A model generated the notes under the pieces. The model did no database searches. It worked only from the letters and a program-made list of their open reading frames with translations, and was not told where the DNA came from. The position numbers and the translations under genes are program-made. From Yinghuangia soli (GTDB lineage: Bacteria; Actinomycetota; Actinomycetes; Streptomycetales; Streptomycetaceae), in contig NZ_JAKFHA010000007.1 in NCBI RefSeq assembly GCF_021502675.1, forward strand, positions 178,351 through 242,350: a stretch of 64,000 bases of DNA. Reading direction: 5' to 3'. Below, piece after piece: positions 47,964-59,601 of this stretch (positions are counted from its first letter, which is position 1; each line of letters begins with the position of its first letter).

Positions 47964-49481
47964 ATGGATGCCCGACTGCGTGCTCTTTGCGATCTGTCCG
48001 TGGCCGCCTCCCGGGAAGGGGCCGGCCTCCACGAGTACGACGGGAGAATCCAGGACCTCTCCCCCGACGGCGTGCGCGGCGGGCTCGCGCGGCTCGGCGG
48101 CGGATCCGAGGGGGAGCCTCTGGAGGACGCGCACGACGAGGCGCATCTCGCGGCGTTCGAGGAGCACACCCGGGTCGTCTACGGCGAGCTGGAGATGCAC
48201 CGCCGCGACCCCCGGCCGCACCTGGACAACCTCGAACTCGCCTTCTACGACAAGGGATACGCCCCCGCCGAGGAGCGCGCCGCGGCCCGCACCGCGCATC
48301 TCGCGCTTTGGCCGGACGCGGTCGACATGGCCATCGCCTCGCTCGACCGGGTGACCGCGCCGGTAGCCGCCGCGCTGCTCGGCGCCGCACGCGGGCAGCG
48401 GGCCGCCGTGAAGCCGTCCGACGGCGAGGTCGGCGAACGCGGGCTGGCCGCACTGGAGCGCCTGGTCGCGCACCTCGAGGACGCCGCGGCGAACGGCGAC
48501 CCCGACCCGGCGCTCGGCGCCGCCGCGCTCACCCGGCTGGTCGGGTCGAGCGAGGCGCTGGACGTGGACCTGGGCCGGCTCGCGACGCGCGCGGACGCCG
48601 AACGCGACCGGCTGCGCGGCATGTTGGCCGAGGCCTGCAAGGCGTACGACCCGGCACGCACGCCCGCCGAACTGGTCCCGGAACTGCTCGCCGACCACCC
48701 GGACGCGGACGGCGTGCTCGCCGAGGCCCGGGCGCAGACCGCCGAGGTCATCGCGTTCAGCAAGGCCAAGAAGCTCGCCCCGTACCTGGACGGGGTCTGC
48801 GAGGTGGGCCCGGCGCCCGAGTCGATGCGCTGGGCGATGGCGATGATGTCGTGGAACGCACCGTACGAAGCCGAGGCGCCGTCCTGGTACTTCGTGACCC
48901 CGCCGGAGCCGACGTGGCCGGCCGAGGAGATCGAGGAGTGGCTCTCGATCTTCAGCCGTACGACACTTCCGGCCATCACGGTGCACGAGGTGGCGCCCGG
49001 CCACTTCGCGCACGGGCGCGCGCTCCGGCGTGCTCCCTCGGAGGTGCGCCGGGTGCTGCACTCCTCGTCGTTCGCCGAGGGCTGGGCGCACTACATCGAA
49101 GAGGTCTGCCTGGAGGAGGGCTTCCGGGCCGGCGACCCGCGGTACGCCATCGGCATGTGCCTGGAAGCGCTGATCCGGGTCACCCGGCTGGCGTCCGCGA
49201 TCGGCCTGCACACCGGGGCGATGGACGTCGAGGAGTCGACCCGGCGCTTCATGGCCGACGCGCACCTGGCGCGCGCGGGCGCGGCGAGCGAGGCCAGGCG
49301 CGGCACCTTCGATGCGAACTACGGCTGCTACACGTGGGGCAAGCTCGCGCTGATGGACCTGCGCGAGGAGGCCAAGGCGGCGTGGGGAACGGGCTTCACC
49401 CTGGAGCGCTTCCACACCGCACTGCTGGACCTCGGCAGCCCGCCGCTGGGCCTGGTCGGCACCGCGGTCGAACGCGGCTGA
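47964..49481 (+). CDS. DUF885 family protein, putative zinc metallopeptidase
   Basis: 505 residues from ATG 47964. Mostly helical, with the DUF885 hallmarks HEVAPGHFAHG (two His and Glu as in HExxPGH) and, about 40 residues later, FAEGWAHYIEEV, which supplies a further Glu. C-terminal region ANYGCYTWGKLALMDLREEAK is typical. No signal peptide, so probably cytosolic. The substrate is unknown. Ends in a 17-bp terminator stem. Confidence 0.9.
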   Translation: MDARLRALCDLSVAASREGAGLHEYDGRIQDLSPDGVRGGLARLGGGSEGEPLEDAHDEAHLAAFEEHTRVVYGELEMHRRDPRPHLDNLELAFYDKGYAPAEERAAARTAHLALWPDAVDMAIASLDRVTAPVAAALLGAARGQRAAVKPSDGEVGERGLAALERLVAHLEDAAANGDPDPALGAAALTRLVGSSEALDVDLGRLATRADAERDRLRGMLAEACKAYDPARTPAELVPELLADHPDADGVLAEARAQTAEVIAFSKAKKLAPYLDGVCEVGPAPESMRWAMAMMSWNAPYEAEAPSWYFVTPPEPTWPAEEIEEWLSIFSRTTLPAITVHEVAPGHFAHGRALRRAPSEVRRVLHSSSFAEGWAHYIEEVCLEEGFRAGDPRYAIGMCLEALIRVTRLASAIGLHTGAMDVEESTRRFMADAHLARAGAASEARRGTFDANYGCYTWGKLALMDLREEAKAAWGTGFTLERFHTALLDLGSPPLGLVGTAVERG

Positions 49482-49497
49482 GCCAGGGACCGAAACG

Positions 49498-49535
49498 ACG
49501 TCGCCCCGACCGGTCCCTACCGGTCGGGGCGACGT
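49498..49535. terminator. Terminator shared by the DUF885 and PH-like genes
   Basis: ACGTCGCCCCGACCGGT (49498-49514) pairs perfectly with 49519-49535 around CCCT, between two convergent genes. Confidence 0.88.
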
Positions 49536-49548
49536 GTGCGTGCGTGGC

Positions 49549-50220
49549 TCAGTGTCCGTACGGCGGCTGACCGGCGCCCGGGTTCTGCGGCCATTGCGGA
49601 GCCGCGCCCTGCTGCGGGTAGGCCGGCGGATAGGGCTGCGCATACGGCTGGCCTTGGTGAGGCTGGCCCGGGTACGGCTGCGGCTGCACCTGTCCGGGGT
49701 ATTGCTGGGCCGGAGCCTGCTGCCCCTGCGGATAGGCGTACGGCTGCTGCACCGGCCAGCCCTGCTGCGGGACCTGCCCGTACGGCTGTCCGTGGCCGGT
49801 CATTTGGCCCTGGCCGGTGGCGCCTGCCCACCACTGCCAGATCGTGGCGACCTTGGCGTCGAACGCATGGTCGCGCTGCCACAGCCCGGTCACCGGCACC
49901 CGCAGCCGCTTCTTCTTGCCGCCTGCCAGCGTGAGCCGCACATAGCGGCTGCCCAGCATCTTCTTCGCCTCGATCTGCGCGATCTCCCCCCAGGCCCACT
50001 GCTGAGTGGTGAGGCCGACGGCGACAAGTCCCTGCGGGGTCAAAACCGTGGCGAAGCGGCCCGAGGTGAAGTACAACGCGATCAGCGCCGGGCCGGTGAC
50101 GATGCCTGCTTGGAAGTAGCCCAACGCGATGCTCACGACACCGAGGACGAACAAGACGGCGCCGGCCACCAGAAACAGCGCACGCTGGCGGGGTTCGAGC
50201 GTCAGCCTCACTTCATTCAT
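49549..50220 (-). CDS. Membrane protein with PH-like domain and Gln/Pro/Tyr-rich tail
   Basis: 223 residues from ATG 50220 (MNEVRLTLEPRQR). Two adjacent TM helices (ALFLVAGAVLFVLGVVSIAL and an AGIVTGPALIALYF segment) are followed by a compact beta-rich domain resembling bacterial PH domains (LTPQGLVAVGLTTQQWAWGEIAQIEAK). The last about 80 residues are low complexity with PYGQ/PYPGQ repeats (QQYPGQVQPQPYPGQ). The tail may mediate protein-protein contacts. It starts 28 bp after the SseB-like gene stop and is probably co-transcribed with it. Confidence 0.82.
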   Translation of the reverse strand: MNEVRLTLEPRQRALFLVAGAVLFVLGVVSIALGYFQAGIVTGPALIALYFTSGRFATVLTPQGLVAVGLTTQQWAWGEIAQIEAKKMLGSRYVRLTLAGGKKKRLRVPVTGLWQRDHAFDAKVATIWQWWAGATGQGQMTGHGQPYGQVPQQGWPVQQPYAYPQGQQAPAQQYPGQVQPQPYPGQPHQGQPYAQPYPPAYPQQGAAPQWPQNPGAGQPPYGH

Positions 50221-50248
50221 GCCGGGCACTCTCGCACGGCCCCCGTTC

Positions 50249-50947
50249 CTACAGGAAGGGCCGGGTCTGCTCCCGCATCCACTTGGCAACCGGATCGTAG
50301 GGATCGTCCAGCGCCACCGAGGACATGTCGATGCCTTGCAGCATCGCGGACGCCCGCGACATCGCGTGCTTCATGCGGTCCACGGTCGCCGGGTCGTTGT
50401 CCGCGAGGCGGGTGCCGATCACGAGCCGGGGCGGGCCGATGGCCGGCTCGACATATGCCCGGTGCGCGGCGCGGACGACGCCCGAGCCGCCCAGCTCGGC
50501 GGTGAGCACCGACCAGAACGCCGAGTCGTCCAGCAGCGGCTCGCCGACCCGGACCGGTCCGGGCATCAGCTTGTCCAGGCCGCCGACGATGCGGCGCAGG
50601 TCGAGGTACGGGACACCGACGCCGCCGCCCTGCATGTGCGGGTTGAGCCACAGGCCCCACTGGTCGGGGTAGAGGGTCGCGGCGATCTCGACGACCGCGT
50701 GGACCTCCCAGCCGCGGTCCCAGCGGCTCTCGCGCAGCTGGTCCTCGGAGGTGAAGGCGGGCGCGTAGCGCTGGCCGTGCACCTCCATGTTCCCGTACTG
50801 GGCCTCCGGGCTGCCCGGCTCGCCCTGCCACAGGAGCATCCACACGTGGCCGCGGGCCAGCGCCTCCAGCAGGCGCTCGTACGGCTCGTAGCCCTGCGGC
50901 CGTACCTGCCGCAGAGCGTGTTCGACCTCATTGGCCGGAAACGCCAC
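50249..50947 (-). CDS. SseB-family protein (SseB_C), copy 1
   Basis: 232 residues from GTG 50947, with AAGGAGGGGG upstream. It starts VAFPANEVEHALRQV and contains the N-terminal SseB-like region (GHVWMLLWQGE, PAFTSEDQLRESRW), followed by a C-terminal SseB half ending DPVAKWMREQTRPFL. In E. coli SseB is linked to serine sensitivity; in actinomycetes these proteins are common with unknown roles, sometimes near type VII secretion genes. A paralogue lies at 54616-55332. Confidence 0.85.
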   Translation of the reverse strand: MAFPANEVEHALRQVRPQGYEPYERLLEALARGHVWMLLWQGEPGSPEAQYGNMEVHGQRYAPAFTSEDQLRESRWDRGWEVHAVVEIAATLYPDQWGLWLNPHMQGGGVGVPYLDLRRIVGGLDKLMPGPVRVGEPLLDDSAFWSVLTAELGGSGVVRAAHRAYVEPAIGPPRLVIGTRLADNDPATVDRMKHAMSRASAMLQGIDMSSVALDDPYDPVAKWMREQTRPFL

Positions 50948-51089
50948 GGTATTTCCCCCTCCTTGCCGTCCCGGTGCGGAGAGTGACGACGTGCACATCG
51001 TAGAGGGGCGCTGTTCCGAACGGGTGATCGCCGATCGGCCCGGGGCGTGGCAACCGGACAATCTGCTAAAAGTGCCGGAGCCTGCAGGT

Positions 51090-52238
51090 ATGGCTAGGAG
51101 GATCCCGGCGGTGCTGGCGGCCGTCCTCCTCGGCGTCTTCATCCCGGCGGGTGACGCAGGCGCCGGAGACGGCGGACGTGATGTGCTCGCCTTCACCGTG
51201 ACCACCGACAATCGCGCGGACACCGGCACGCGAGTACGTGCGGGCAGCTCGGTCCGCCGCGTCTACACCGTCGTCAACAAAGCCGAATACCCGGTCGCGG
51301 ACTTGCTGCTGACCGACCCTCAGGTGCCCGGCGGGGCGATCCGCTGCCCGGACGGCGGGGCGCGGACCGCGTCGCTGGCCGGCCGCGGCCGGGTGGTGTG
51401 CACCGCCGAGTTCCCCGCCGAGCCGGGGCCTCGGATCGGCCCGGTGACCGCATCGGGGCGGACGCTGCCGCGCGGCTCGGATCCCAGCAGCACAGTGAGC
51501 GCGGGGTACCACGGCATCGCGTCCGGACTCGCGCTGGCCCGGACGGCAGGCGGCGACGGCGGCCCGGTGCCGGTCGGCGGCCCGCTCGAACTGGGCTACA
51601 CCGTGACCGTGTCGGGCGATGTGCCGGTCGACGTGGCCCGGCTCGCCGACCCGCTGCTCGGCGGCGGGACTCCGCGCTGCGCGCGGTCCCTTCCGGTCCG
51701 GCTGGCCCCGGGGACGTCGCTGGCCTGCACGGGCCGCGCGAAGGCCGCGGCCGGTCCGCGCAGCGGCACGGCGCGCGTGACCGGGTCGGCAGCAGACGGA
51801 ACGGTGGACGCGGAGGGGCGCGCGGTGCCTCCCCTGGCCCTGACCGCGGAGGCGCCAGGTGCATACACCGGAGTGGTGGCAGGCGCTTCAGGTGCGCCCG
51901 GCGGCGCGGCCGGGTCCGCCCCCGGCGGTGACGCAGCCGGGCCGGGCCCAGGCGGCGCGGTCGGTTCGGTGCCGGGCGGGGTCGCCAGGCGCTTTCTGCC
52001 CCCTCCCCCGGTGCCGCCCCTCGGGGCGACCGGGAGGCCCGGCGGCACCGCCGCGCCCGGCAGCCCGGGCAGCGCCGCCGAAGTCCCGGACAAGCAGCCC
52101 GGGTTGCCCGCCGGCCACGACGAAGCGTCGGTGTCCCTGGGTGCCTGGGAATGGGGCGGGCTCCTCTTCCTGGTCGCCTTGGTGCCGGTCGCGGTCGCCG
52201 CGGCGACCCGTGCGGGGCGCGACAAGAAGACCGGCTGA
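51090..52238 (+). CDS. Secreted, C-terminally anchored surface protein with DUF11-like domains
   Basis: 382 residues from ATG 51090. Signal peptide MARRIPAVLAAVLLGVFIP, then two Ig-like domains of the DUF11/DUF7507 kind (first VRAGSSVRRVYTVVNKAEYPVADLLLTDP, second VGGPLELGYTVTVSGDVPVDVARLADP), each with a Cys pair. These are followed by a 110-residue Gly/Ala/Pro linker, a TM helix (WGGLLFLVALVPVAVAAAT) and a basic tail RAGRDKKTG. There is no LPXTG motif, so anchoring is by the TM helix. It probably spans the cell wall; ligand unknown. Confidence 0.85.
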   Translation: MARRIPAVLAAVLLGVFIPAGDAGAGDGGRDVLAFTVTTDNRADTGTRVRAGSSVRRVYTVVNKAEYPVADLLLTDPQVPGGAIRCPDGGARTASLAGRGRVVCTAEFPAEPGPRIGPVTASGRTLPRGSDPSSTVSAGYHGIASGLALARTAGGDGGPVPVGGPLELGYTVTVSGDVPVDVARLADPLLGGGTPRCARSLPVRLAPGTSLACTGRAKAAAGPRSGTARVTGSAADGTVDAEGRAVPPLALTAEAPGAYTGVVAGASGAPGGAAGSAPGGDAAGPGPGGAVGSVPGGVARRFLPPPPVPPLGATGRPGGTAAPGSPGSAAEVPDKQPGLPAGHDEASVSLGAWEWGGLLFLVALVPVAVAAATRAGRDKKTG

Positions 52239-52250
52239 CCGTACGCGTCG

Positions 52251-52292
52251 GCCGCGGCCCGGCCGGATGGCAAGACCCGGCCGGGCCGCGGC
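52251..52292. terminator. Terminator between convergent surface-protein and oxidase genes
   Basis: 16-bp perfect stem, GCCGCGGCCCGGCCGG (52251-52266) with 52277-52292, and a 10-nt loop. Confidence 0.85.
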
Positions 52293-52325
52293 GGCAGTCA
52301 GGCGCAGTCGGCCCCGCGGCGGCGG

Positions 52326-54509
<2,184 letters not shown>

Positions 54510-54615
54510 GCGCACACGATGATGGGCCGACCGGGTGTCATCCGAATGGCCGGGCCGTACCAACGGCCAAGTTCATCCGAAGGCTCGAACTGCACCAACG
54601 GAACGTTACTTTGGC

Positions 54616-55332
54616 TCAGATCGGCCGTTCGTAGAACGGCTGCACGGACGCCAACATCCAGTCCGCCACCGGGTCTTGCGCCAGGTCGATGAGCACGAGG
54701 CTGACCGGCCACGGCGAACCCGCCCGGCCCACCGCGCGTTCGAGGGCGCCGATGGCGTCGCGGCGGTCCTCCTCCTGCCAGCGGTCGAGTTCGAGCCCGA
54801 TGAACAGGCATGGGGCGTCCGACTCGACGACGCCGAGTCCGCGACGCGCGGTCAGCACCACGGGAGTCCGTGCGAACTCCTCGGCAGCCGCGGCGAGCAG
54901 CACGTACGGCTCCTCGGCCGGGGTCGGCTCGGCGAGCGTGACGCGGGCGCCCATCGAGCCGGCGCCCGGCACGCGGGCCACCTCCAGGACGCCCTGCGGC
55001 GGGATCGGGATGCCCACTTCGCCGCCCGGGTTGACCGCGATGCCGATGTGCGGCGGCAGGCCGCGGGCGAACTCCCGGACCGGGGCGACGGTGAACGCCA
55101 TCGGGCCGGCGATGCGGCGGAACTGCTCCTCGGAACTGAACACCGGGACGTACGGCAGGCCGCCTATCTCCGTGGTGGGCAGCGTCAGTTCGTCGTCCTG
55201 CGGACCGCCGCCCTCGGGCAGCGGCACCCAGATCTCGGCGTCCGCGAGGGCGTCGATGAGCTCGCCGGTGCGCGCGGGGTCCTGCATCGCGGCCACGAGG
55301 CAGCGTTCGACGTGGTTCGCCGGGAACGGCAC
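54616..55332 (-). CDS. SseB-family protein, copy 2
   Basis: 238 residues from GTG 55332, with AGGAGG 5 nt upstream. It starts VPFPANHVERCLVAA, like VAFPANEVEHAL in copy 1, and ends DPVADWMLASVQPFYERP, like DPVAKWMREQTRPFL. The middle contains the SseB-like VPVFSSEEQFRRIAG. The two copies are separated by the surface protein and the oxidase, and diverged enough to suggest separate roles. Confidence 0.85.
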   Translation of the reverse strand: MPFPANHVERCLVAAMQDPARTGELIDALADAEIWVPLPEGGGPQDDELTLPTTEIGGLPYVPVFSSEEQFRRIAGPMAFTVAPVREFARGLPPHIGIAVNPGGEVGIPIPPQGVLEVARVPGAGSMGARVTLAEPTPAEEPYVLLAAAAEEFARTPVVLTARRGLGVVESDAPCLFIGLELDRWQEEDRRDAIGALERAVGRAGSPWPVSLVLIDLAQDPVADWMLASVQPFYERPI

Positions 55333-55411
55333 GGCCGCCTCCTGTCTCGTTGCGCGGTCGCCTTGCATGATCCAGGTTCCAGCCTAGGCGGTGCCGCGCC
55401 CGGACATGCGG

Positions 55412-55444
55412 GCGGCGGGGACCCCGGTCCGGGATCCCCGCCGC
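55412..55444 (-). terminator. Hairpin after the OsmC gene
   Basis: GCGGCGGGGA (55412-55421) pairs with TCCCCGCCGC (55435-55444), with a further CCCG/CGGG inner stem, 16 bp beyond the OsmC stop. Confidence 0.75.
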
Positions 55445-55460
55445 GTGCCGCTTGCGCGGG

Positions 55461-55892
55461 TCAGACCAGCAGCTCGGCGACGAGCGTGATGCTCGGCACG
55501 CTCGCGAGCGCCTTGCTCACCGGGCAGTTCTCCTTGGCGGTCTGCGCGGCCGCGGCGAAGTCCTCCGCGGAGATGCCCGGCACGCGCGCCTTGACGGTCA
55601 GCACGATGCCGGTGATGCCCTCGCCCGGCTGGAAGGTGACGTCCGCCTGGGTCTCCACCGACTCCGGCGGCGTGCCCGCGCCGGCCAGGCCGTGCGACAG
55701 GGCCATCGAGAAGCAGGACGAGTGCGCGGCCGCGATCAGCTCCTCCGGGCTGGTCTTGCCGTTCGCCGCCTCGGCGCGCGACGGCCACGACACGTCGTAC
55801 GTGCCCACGCCGGACGAGTCCAGCGACACGGTCCCGGCGCCGCCGATGAGCGCGCCCTTCCAGTAGGTCGTGGCAGTGCGCGTGGTCGCCAT
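55461..55892 (-). CDS. OsmC/Ohr-family peroxiredoxin
   Basis: 143 residues from ATG 55892 (MATTRTATTYWKG), with GGGAGG at 8 nt. The two redox Cys residues are in AAHSSCFSMALSHGL and KENCPVSKALAS, as in OsmC enzymes that reduce organic hydroperoxides with thiol or lipoyl donors. It is divergent from the glycine riboswitch and gcvT. The lipoylated GcvH nearby is of interest because OsmC/Ohr proteins can use dihydrolipoyl reductants, but a link is speculative. Confidence 0.93.
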   Translation of the reverse strand: MATTRTATTYWKGALIGGAGTVSLDSSGVGTYDVSWPSRAEAANGKTSPEELIAAAHSSCFSMALSHGLAGAGTPPESVETQADVTFQPGEGITGIVLTVKARVPGISAEDFAAAAQTAKENCPVSKALASVPSITLVAELLV

Positions 55893-56041
55893 GGGCGAAC
55901 CTCCCGGTACGTACGGTTGTTGGTCGCCGCCCACGCTAGCAACGAGGCGGTATCGGCGGGCATGGGAGATTCCTCCGACACGCCCGACACAATGCGCGCC
56001 GGGACCGGTAGCATGCGCCCACAACTTCACACCGGCCCTCG

Positions 56042-56272
56042 ACCCCATGCGGGAGAGTCCCGGACGGCCCGCCCCCGCGGCGCGCCCGGCGGGACGCCGA
56101 AGGAGCAATTCCTCCCCGGAAACTCTCAGGCCCACGTACCGCATGGGTGAGGCGACTCTGGAAAGCAGTCCCGTGCCGTTCCGGCGGGGCTCACCCACGG
56201 TGCAAGCCGCCGCACCCGCATATGCCGGTGCCGGCGCGTGAAGCTCTCAGGTCCATGACAGAGGGGGAGGCG
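56042..56272 (+). ncRNA. Tandem glycine riboswitch
   Basis: Two aptamers in series. The first runs from CATGCGGGAGAGTCC through GCCGAAGGAGCAA and AACTCTCAGGCCC to GGTGAGGCGACTCTGG (about 56046-56162). The second has GGTGCAAGCC, then GTGAAGCTCTCAGGTCC and GACAGAGGGGGAGG (about 56183-56270). These are the conserved glycine-riboswitch cores. Glycine binding should switch on the downstream gcvT-gcvH-glyA genes. A candidate -10 (TAGCAT, about 56010) precedes it. Confidence 0.95.
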
Positions 56273-56285
56273 ACCCACCCGCCGG

Positions 56286-56312
56286 TGCGGGCTGCACGCA
56301 TGCGTGCCCGCA
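56286..56312 (+). promoter_or_regulatory. Hairpin after the glycine riboswitch, possible expression platform
   Basis: TGCGGGC (56286-56292) pairs with GCCCGCA (56306-56312) around a self-complementary ACGCATGCGT core. It is 14 nt after the second aptamer. No T-run follows, and the gcvT start is 184 nt further on. It could be part of the switch or a Rho-linked element. Confidence 0.4.
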
Positions 56313-56495
56313 CACCGCCCAGGGAGCCCCCCAGTTGGACCGCCTGTTCCATCCCGCGACCCCGTCGCGTCCTGCCGTGCGCCCGGCGCCGCGCCCGTAC
56401 CCGGGCGCGGTATGCCCGCGCGTGCGGACGCTGCCGGACGAACCGGTACGAAATCATGGGGACCGGGACCATCACACCCGCGAGGAGTCCAGCCG

Positions 56496-57605
56496 ATGAC
56501 GTCCACTGAAGAACGCCGTACTCCGCTCGACGCGGTCCACGATGCGCTCGGCGCGACGATGACCGACTTCGCGGGGTGGCGCATGCCGCTGCGCTACGGC
56601 AGCGAGACCGCCGAGCACCGCGCGGTGCGCGAGGCGGCCGGGCTGTTCGACCTGACCCACATGGGCGAGATCACCGTGACCGGCCCGGAGGCCGCACGGG
56701 CGCTGGACCACGCACTGGTCGGCTTCGTCTCCAAGATCGGCGTGGACCGGGCCCGGTACTCGATGATCTGCGATGCGGACGGCGGCATCCTGGACGACCT
56801 GATCGTCTACCGGCTCGGCGAGGACGACTTCCTGGTCGTCGCGAACGCCTCGAACGCCGCCGTGGTGGCCGGCGAACTCCTGGCCCGTGCGGCCGGGTTC
56901 GACGCGGTCGTGACGGACCGCTCGGAGGAGTACGCGCTGCTCGCGGTGCAGGGCCCGCACGCGGTGGCGATCCTGGCCCCGCTCGCGGACCTGGACCTGG
57001 ACAAGGTGAAGTACTACGCGGCGGACCGCGCCACGGTGGCCGGCGTCGACGTGCTGCTGGCCCGTACCGGCTACACCGGCGAGGACGGCTTCGAGCTGTT
57101 CTGCGCCCCCGCGGACGCGGTGCGCCTGTGGACCTCGCTCGCCGAGGCCGGCGCCGGGCACGGGCTGATCCCGGCCGGGCTGTCCTGCCGCGACACGCTG
57201 CGCCTGGAGGCCGGCATGCCGCTGTACGGGCACGAGCTGACCACCTCGGTCACCCCGTACGAGGCGAACCTGGGCCGCGTGGTCCGGCTGGACAAGCCGG
57301 AGGACTTCGTGGGCCGCGACGCGCTGGCCGCGCGCGAGAAGGAGGGCCCGCGCGCGACGCTGGTCGGCCTGCGCTCGCCGGGCCGCCGCGTACCGCGGGC
57401 CGGGTACGCGGTGCTCGACCCGGAGACCAAGGCGCCGATCGGCGAGATCACCTCGGGCGCCCCCTCCCCCACGCTGGGCGCACCCATCGCGATGGCATAC
57501 GTACCGCTGGACCGGGCCGAGCCGGGCACGGTGCTCGCGGTCGACATCCGGGGCGCGGCCGAGCCGGTCGAGGTCGTCGCGCTGCCGTTCTACAAGCGCG
57601 CATGA
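56496..57605 (+). CDS. gcvT: Glycine cleavage system aminomethyltransferase (T protein)
   Basis: 369 residues. Transfers the methylene group from aminomethyl-lipoyl GcvH to tetrahydrofolate, releasing ammonia. It contains DFAGWRMPLRYGSETAEHRAVREAAGLFDLTHMGEI, with the catalytic Asp region near GYTGEDGFELFC, and folate-binding motifs. ATG 56496 with GAGGAG at 8 nt. Long riboswitch-containing leader of more than 400 nt. The P protein (gcvP) is not in the window. Confidence 0.97.
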   Translation: MTSTEERRTPLDAVHDALGATMTDFAGWRMPLRYGSETAEHRAVREAAGLFDLTHMGEITVTGPEAARALDHALVGFVSKIGVDRARYSMICDADGGILDDLIVYRLGEDDFLVVANASNAAVVAGELLARAAGFDAVVTDRSEEYALLAVQGPHAVAILAPLADLDLDKVKYYAADRATVAGVDVLLARTGYTGEDGFELFCAPADAVRLWTSLAEAGAGHGLIPAGLSCRDTLRLEAGMPLYGHELTTSVTPYEANLGRVVRLDKPEDFVGRDALAAREKEGPRATLVGLRSPGRRVPRAGYAVLDPETKAPIGEITSGAPSPTLGAPIAMAYVPLDRAEPGTVLAVDIRGAAEPVEVVALPFYKRA

Positions 57606-57609
57606 CCCC

Positions 57610-57628
57610 CGACGTACTTCGTACGTCG
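57610..57628 (+). other. Small inverted repeat between gcvT and gcvH
   Basis: CGACGTAC-TTC-GTACGTCG, a perfect 8-bp stem right after the gcvT stop. No T-run, so more likely an mRNA processing or stability hairpin inside the operon than a terminator. Confidence 0.55.
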
Positions 57629-57698
57629 CAAACTGCTACAAACCCCAGCAAAATCCCCTGAGGATCAGGGACCCCGCACCGAATAGGAGAATGGACCT

Positions 57699-58082
57699 GT
57701 GAGCGCACCCCAGAACCTGCTCTACAGCAAGGACCACGAGTGGCTGACGACGGACGGGAACCCGGCCGTCATCGGCATCTCGCAGCATGCTGCCGACGCC
57801 CTCGGCGACGTGGTCTTCGTCCAGCTTCCCGAGGTCGGCGCGCGGGTCACCGCCGGTGAGCCGTGCGGCGAGCTGGAGTCGACGAAGTCCGTGAGCGACA
57901 TCTTCGCCCCCGCCGACGGCGAGGTCGTCGAGGTCAACACCGCGGTGGTCGACGACCCGAGCCTGGTCAACTCCGACCCGTTCGGCGAGGGCTGGCTGAT
58001 CAAGGTGCAACTCGACACCCCGGCCGCCGACGTGGACGGCCTGATGTCCGAAGCCGAGTACAACGCCTTCACCGGCGCCTGA
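57699..58082 (+). CDS. gcvH: Glycine cleavage system H protein
   Basis: 127 residues from GTG 57699, with AGGAGAA upstream. Small lipoyl carrier that shuttles the aminomethyl group. The lipoylated Lys is in [15 protein letters not shown] (about residue 64). N-terminus [23 protein letters not shown] is typical. It follows gcvT by 93 bp and precedes glyA by 25 bp. Confidence 0.97.
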   Translation: MSAPQNLLYSKDHEWLTTDGNPAVIGISQHAADALGDVVFVQLPEVGARVTAGEPCGELESTKSVSDIFAPADGEVVEVNTAVVDDPSLVNSDPFGEGWLIKVQLDTPAADVDGLMSEAEYNAFTGA

Positions 58083-58107
58083 GCCCCGATCGAGGAGCTG
58101 ACCGAAC

Positions 58108-59373
58108 GTGACGATCCTGGACCGTCCGCTGGCCGAGGTGGACCCTGAGGTCGCCGCGGCCGTCGCCGACGAGCTGCACCGCCAGCAGTCGACCCTGGAG
58201 ATGATCGCCTCCGAGAACTTCGCGCCCGTCGCGGTCCTCGAGGCCCAGGGCTCGGTGCTGACCAACAAGTACGCCGAGGGCTACCCGGGCCGCCGCTACT
58301 ACGGCGGCTGCGAGTACGTCGACGTGGTCGAGAACCTCGCCATCGAGCGCCTCAAGGCGCTCTTCGGCGCGGAGGCCGCGAACGTGCAGCCGCACTCCGG
58401 CGCGCAGGCCAACGCCGCCGTCTACTTCGGTCTGCTCCAGACCGGCGACACCGTCCTCGGCCTCGACCTGGCCAACGGCGGGCACCTGACGCACGGCATG
58501 AAGCTCAACTTCTCCGGCAAGCAGTACAACGTCGTCTCCTACAAGGTCGACGCCGCCGGACTGGTCGACATGACCGAGGTCGAGCGCCTGGCCAAGGAGC
58601 ACCGGCCGAAGATGATCGTCGCGGGCTGGTCGGCGTACCCGCGCCAGCTGGACTTCGCCGCGTTCCGCCGGATCGCGGACGAGGTCGGCGCGTACCTCTG
58701 GGTCGACATGGCGCACTTCGCCGGCCTGGTGGCCGCGGGGCTGCACCCCAACCCGGTGCCGCACGCGCACATCGTGACCACCACCACCCACAAGACCCTG
58801 GGCGGGCCGCGCGGCGGCGCGATCATGGCCACCGAGGACCTGATCAAGAAGATCAACTCGGCGGTCTTCCCGGGTCTGCAGGGCGGCCCCCTCGAGCACG
58901 TCATCGCCGCGAAGGCGGTGGCCTTCAAGGTCGCCGCGGGCGACGAGTTCAAGGACCGCCAGACCCGCACCCTCGCCGGTGCGAAGCTCCTCGCCGCGCG
59001 CCTCCTCCAGCAGGACGCCGCGGACGCGGGCATCAAGGTCCTCTCCGGCGGCACCGACGTCCACCTGGTCCTCGTCGACCTGGTCGACAACCACCTCAAC
59101 GGCCGCGAGGCCGAGGACCGCCTCCACGAGGTCGGCATCACCGTCAACCGCAACGCGGTCCCCAACGACCCGCTGCCCCCGATGAAGACCTCGGGCCTGC
59201 GCATCGGCACCCCCGCGCTGGCCACCCGCGGCTTCACCGACGCCGACTTCACCGAGGTCGCGGACGTCATCGTCGAGGCCCTCAAGCCCGACTACGACGA
59301 GGCCAAGCGCGACGCGCTCCGCGCCCGCACCGCCACGCTGGCCGCGAAGCACCCGCTGTACCCGAACCTCTGA
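58108..59373 (+). CDS. glyA: Serine hydroxymethyltransferase
   Basis: 421 residues from GTG 58108, with GAGGAG upstream. PLP enzyme that interconverts serine and glycine with THF one-carbon transfer. Motifs are [36 protein letters not shown] and the PLP lysine in [15 protein letters not shown]. Last gene of the riboswitch-controlled unit; together with the cleavage system it balances glycine, serine and methylene-THF. Confidence 0.97.
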   Translation: MTILDRPLAEVDPEVAAAVADELHRQQSTLEMIASENFAPVAVLEAQGSVLTNKYAEGYPGRRYYGGCEYVDVVENLAIERLKALFGAEAANVQPHSGAQANAAVYFGLLQTGDTVLGLDLANGGHLTHGMKLNFSGKQYNVVSYKVDAAGLVDMTEVERLAKEHRPKMIVAGWSAYPRQLDFAAFRRIADEVGAYLWVDMAHFAGLVAAGLHPNPVPHAHIVTTTTHKTLGGPRGGAIMATEDLIKKINSAVFPGLQGGPLEHVIAAKAVAFKVAAGDEFKDRQTRTLAGAKLLAARLLQQDAADAGIKVLSGGTDVHLVLVDLVDNHLNGREAEDRLHEVGITVNRNAVPNDPLPPMKTSGLRIGTPALATRGFTDADFTEVADVIVEALKPDYDEAKRDALRARTATLAAKHPLYPNL

Positions 59374-59384
59374 CCGGTTCACCC

Positions 59385-59419
59385 CGATGGGCCCTGCCGC
59401 ACCGCGGCAGGGCCCATCG
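59385..59419 (+). terminator. Terminator of the gcvT-gcvH-glyA unit
   Basis: Perfect 16-bp stem, CGATGGGCCCTGCCGC (59385-59400) with 59404-59419, and an ACC loop, 11 bp after the glyA stop. Confidence 0.9.
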
Positions 59420-59601
59420 GCCGTTTCCGGCCCAGGCGGCAGCGCGTGCGCTCCGGACTGCCCCGATCGTATGAAGATCGCAGCGTGTCACGGCCGAGCG
59501 CGTCCGCCCGCCGCCGGTCTGGGATTTGCTGAGGTCCGGAGCCTCCCGTCCCCCGGCGGCAGCCGGACGGTACGGGTCCGCACTGCACCCTAGGAGCCCC
59601 G

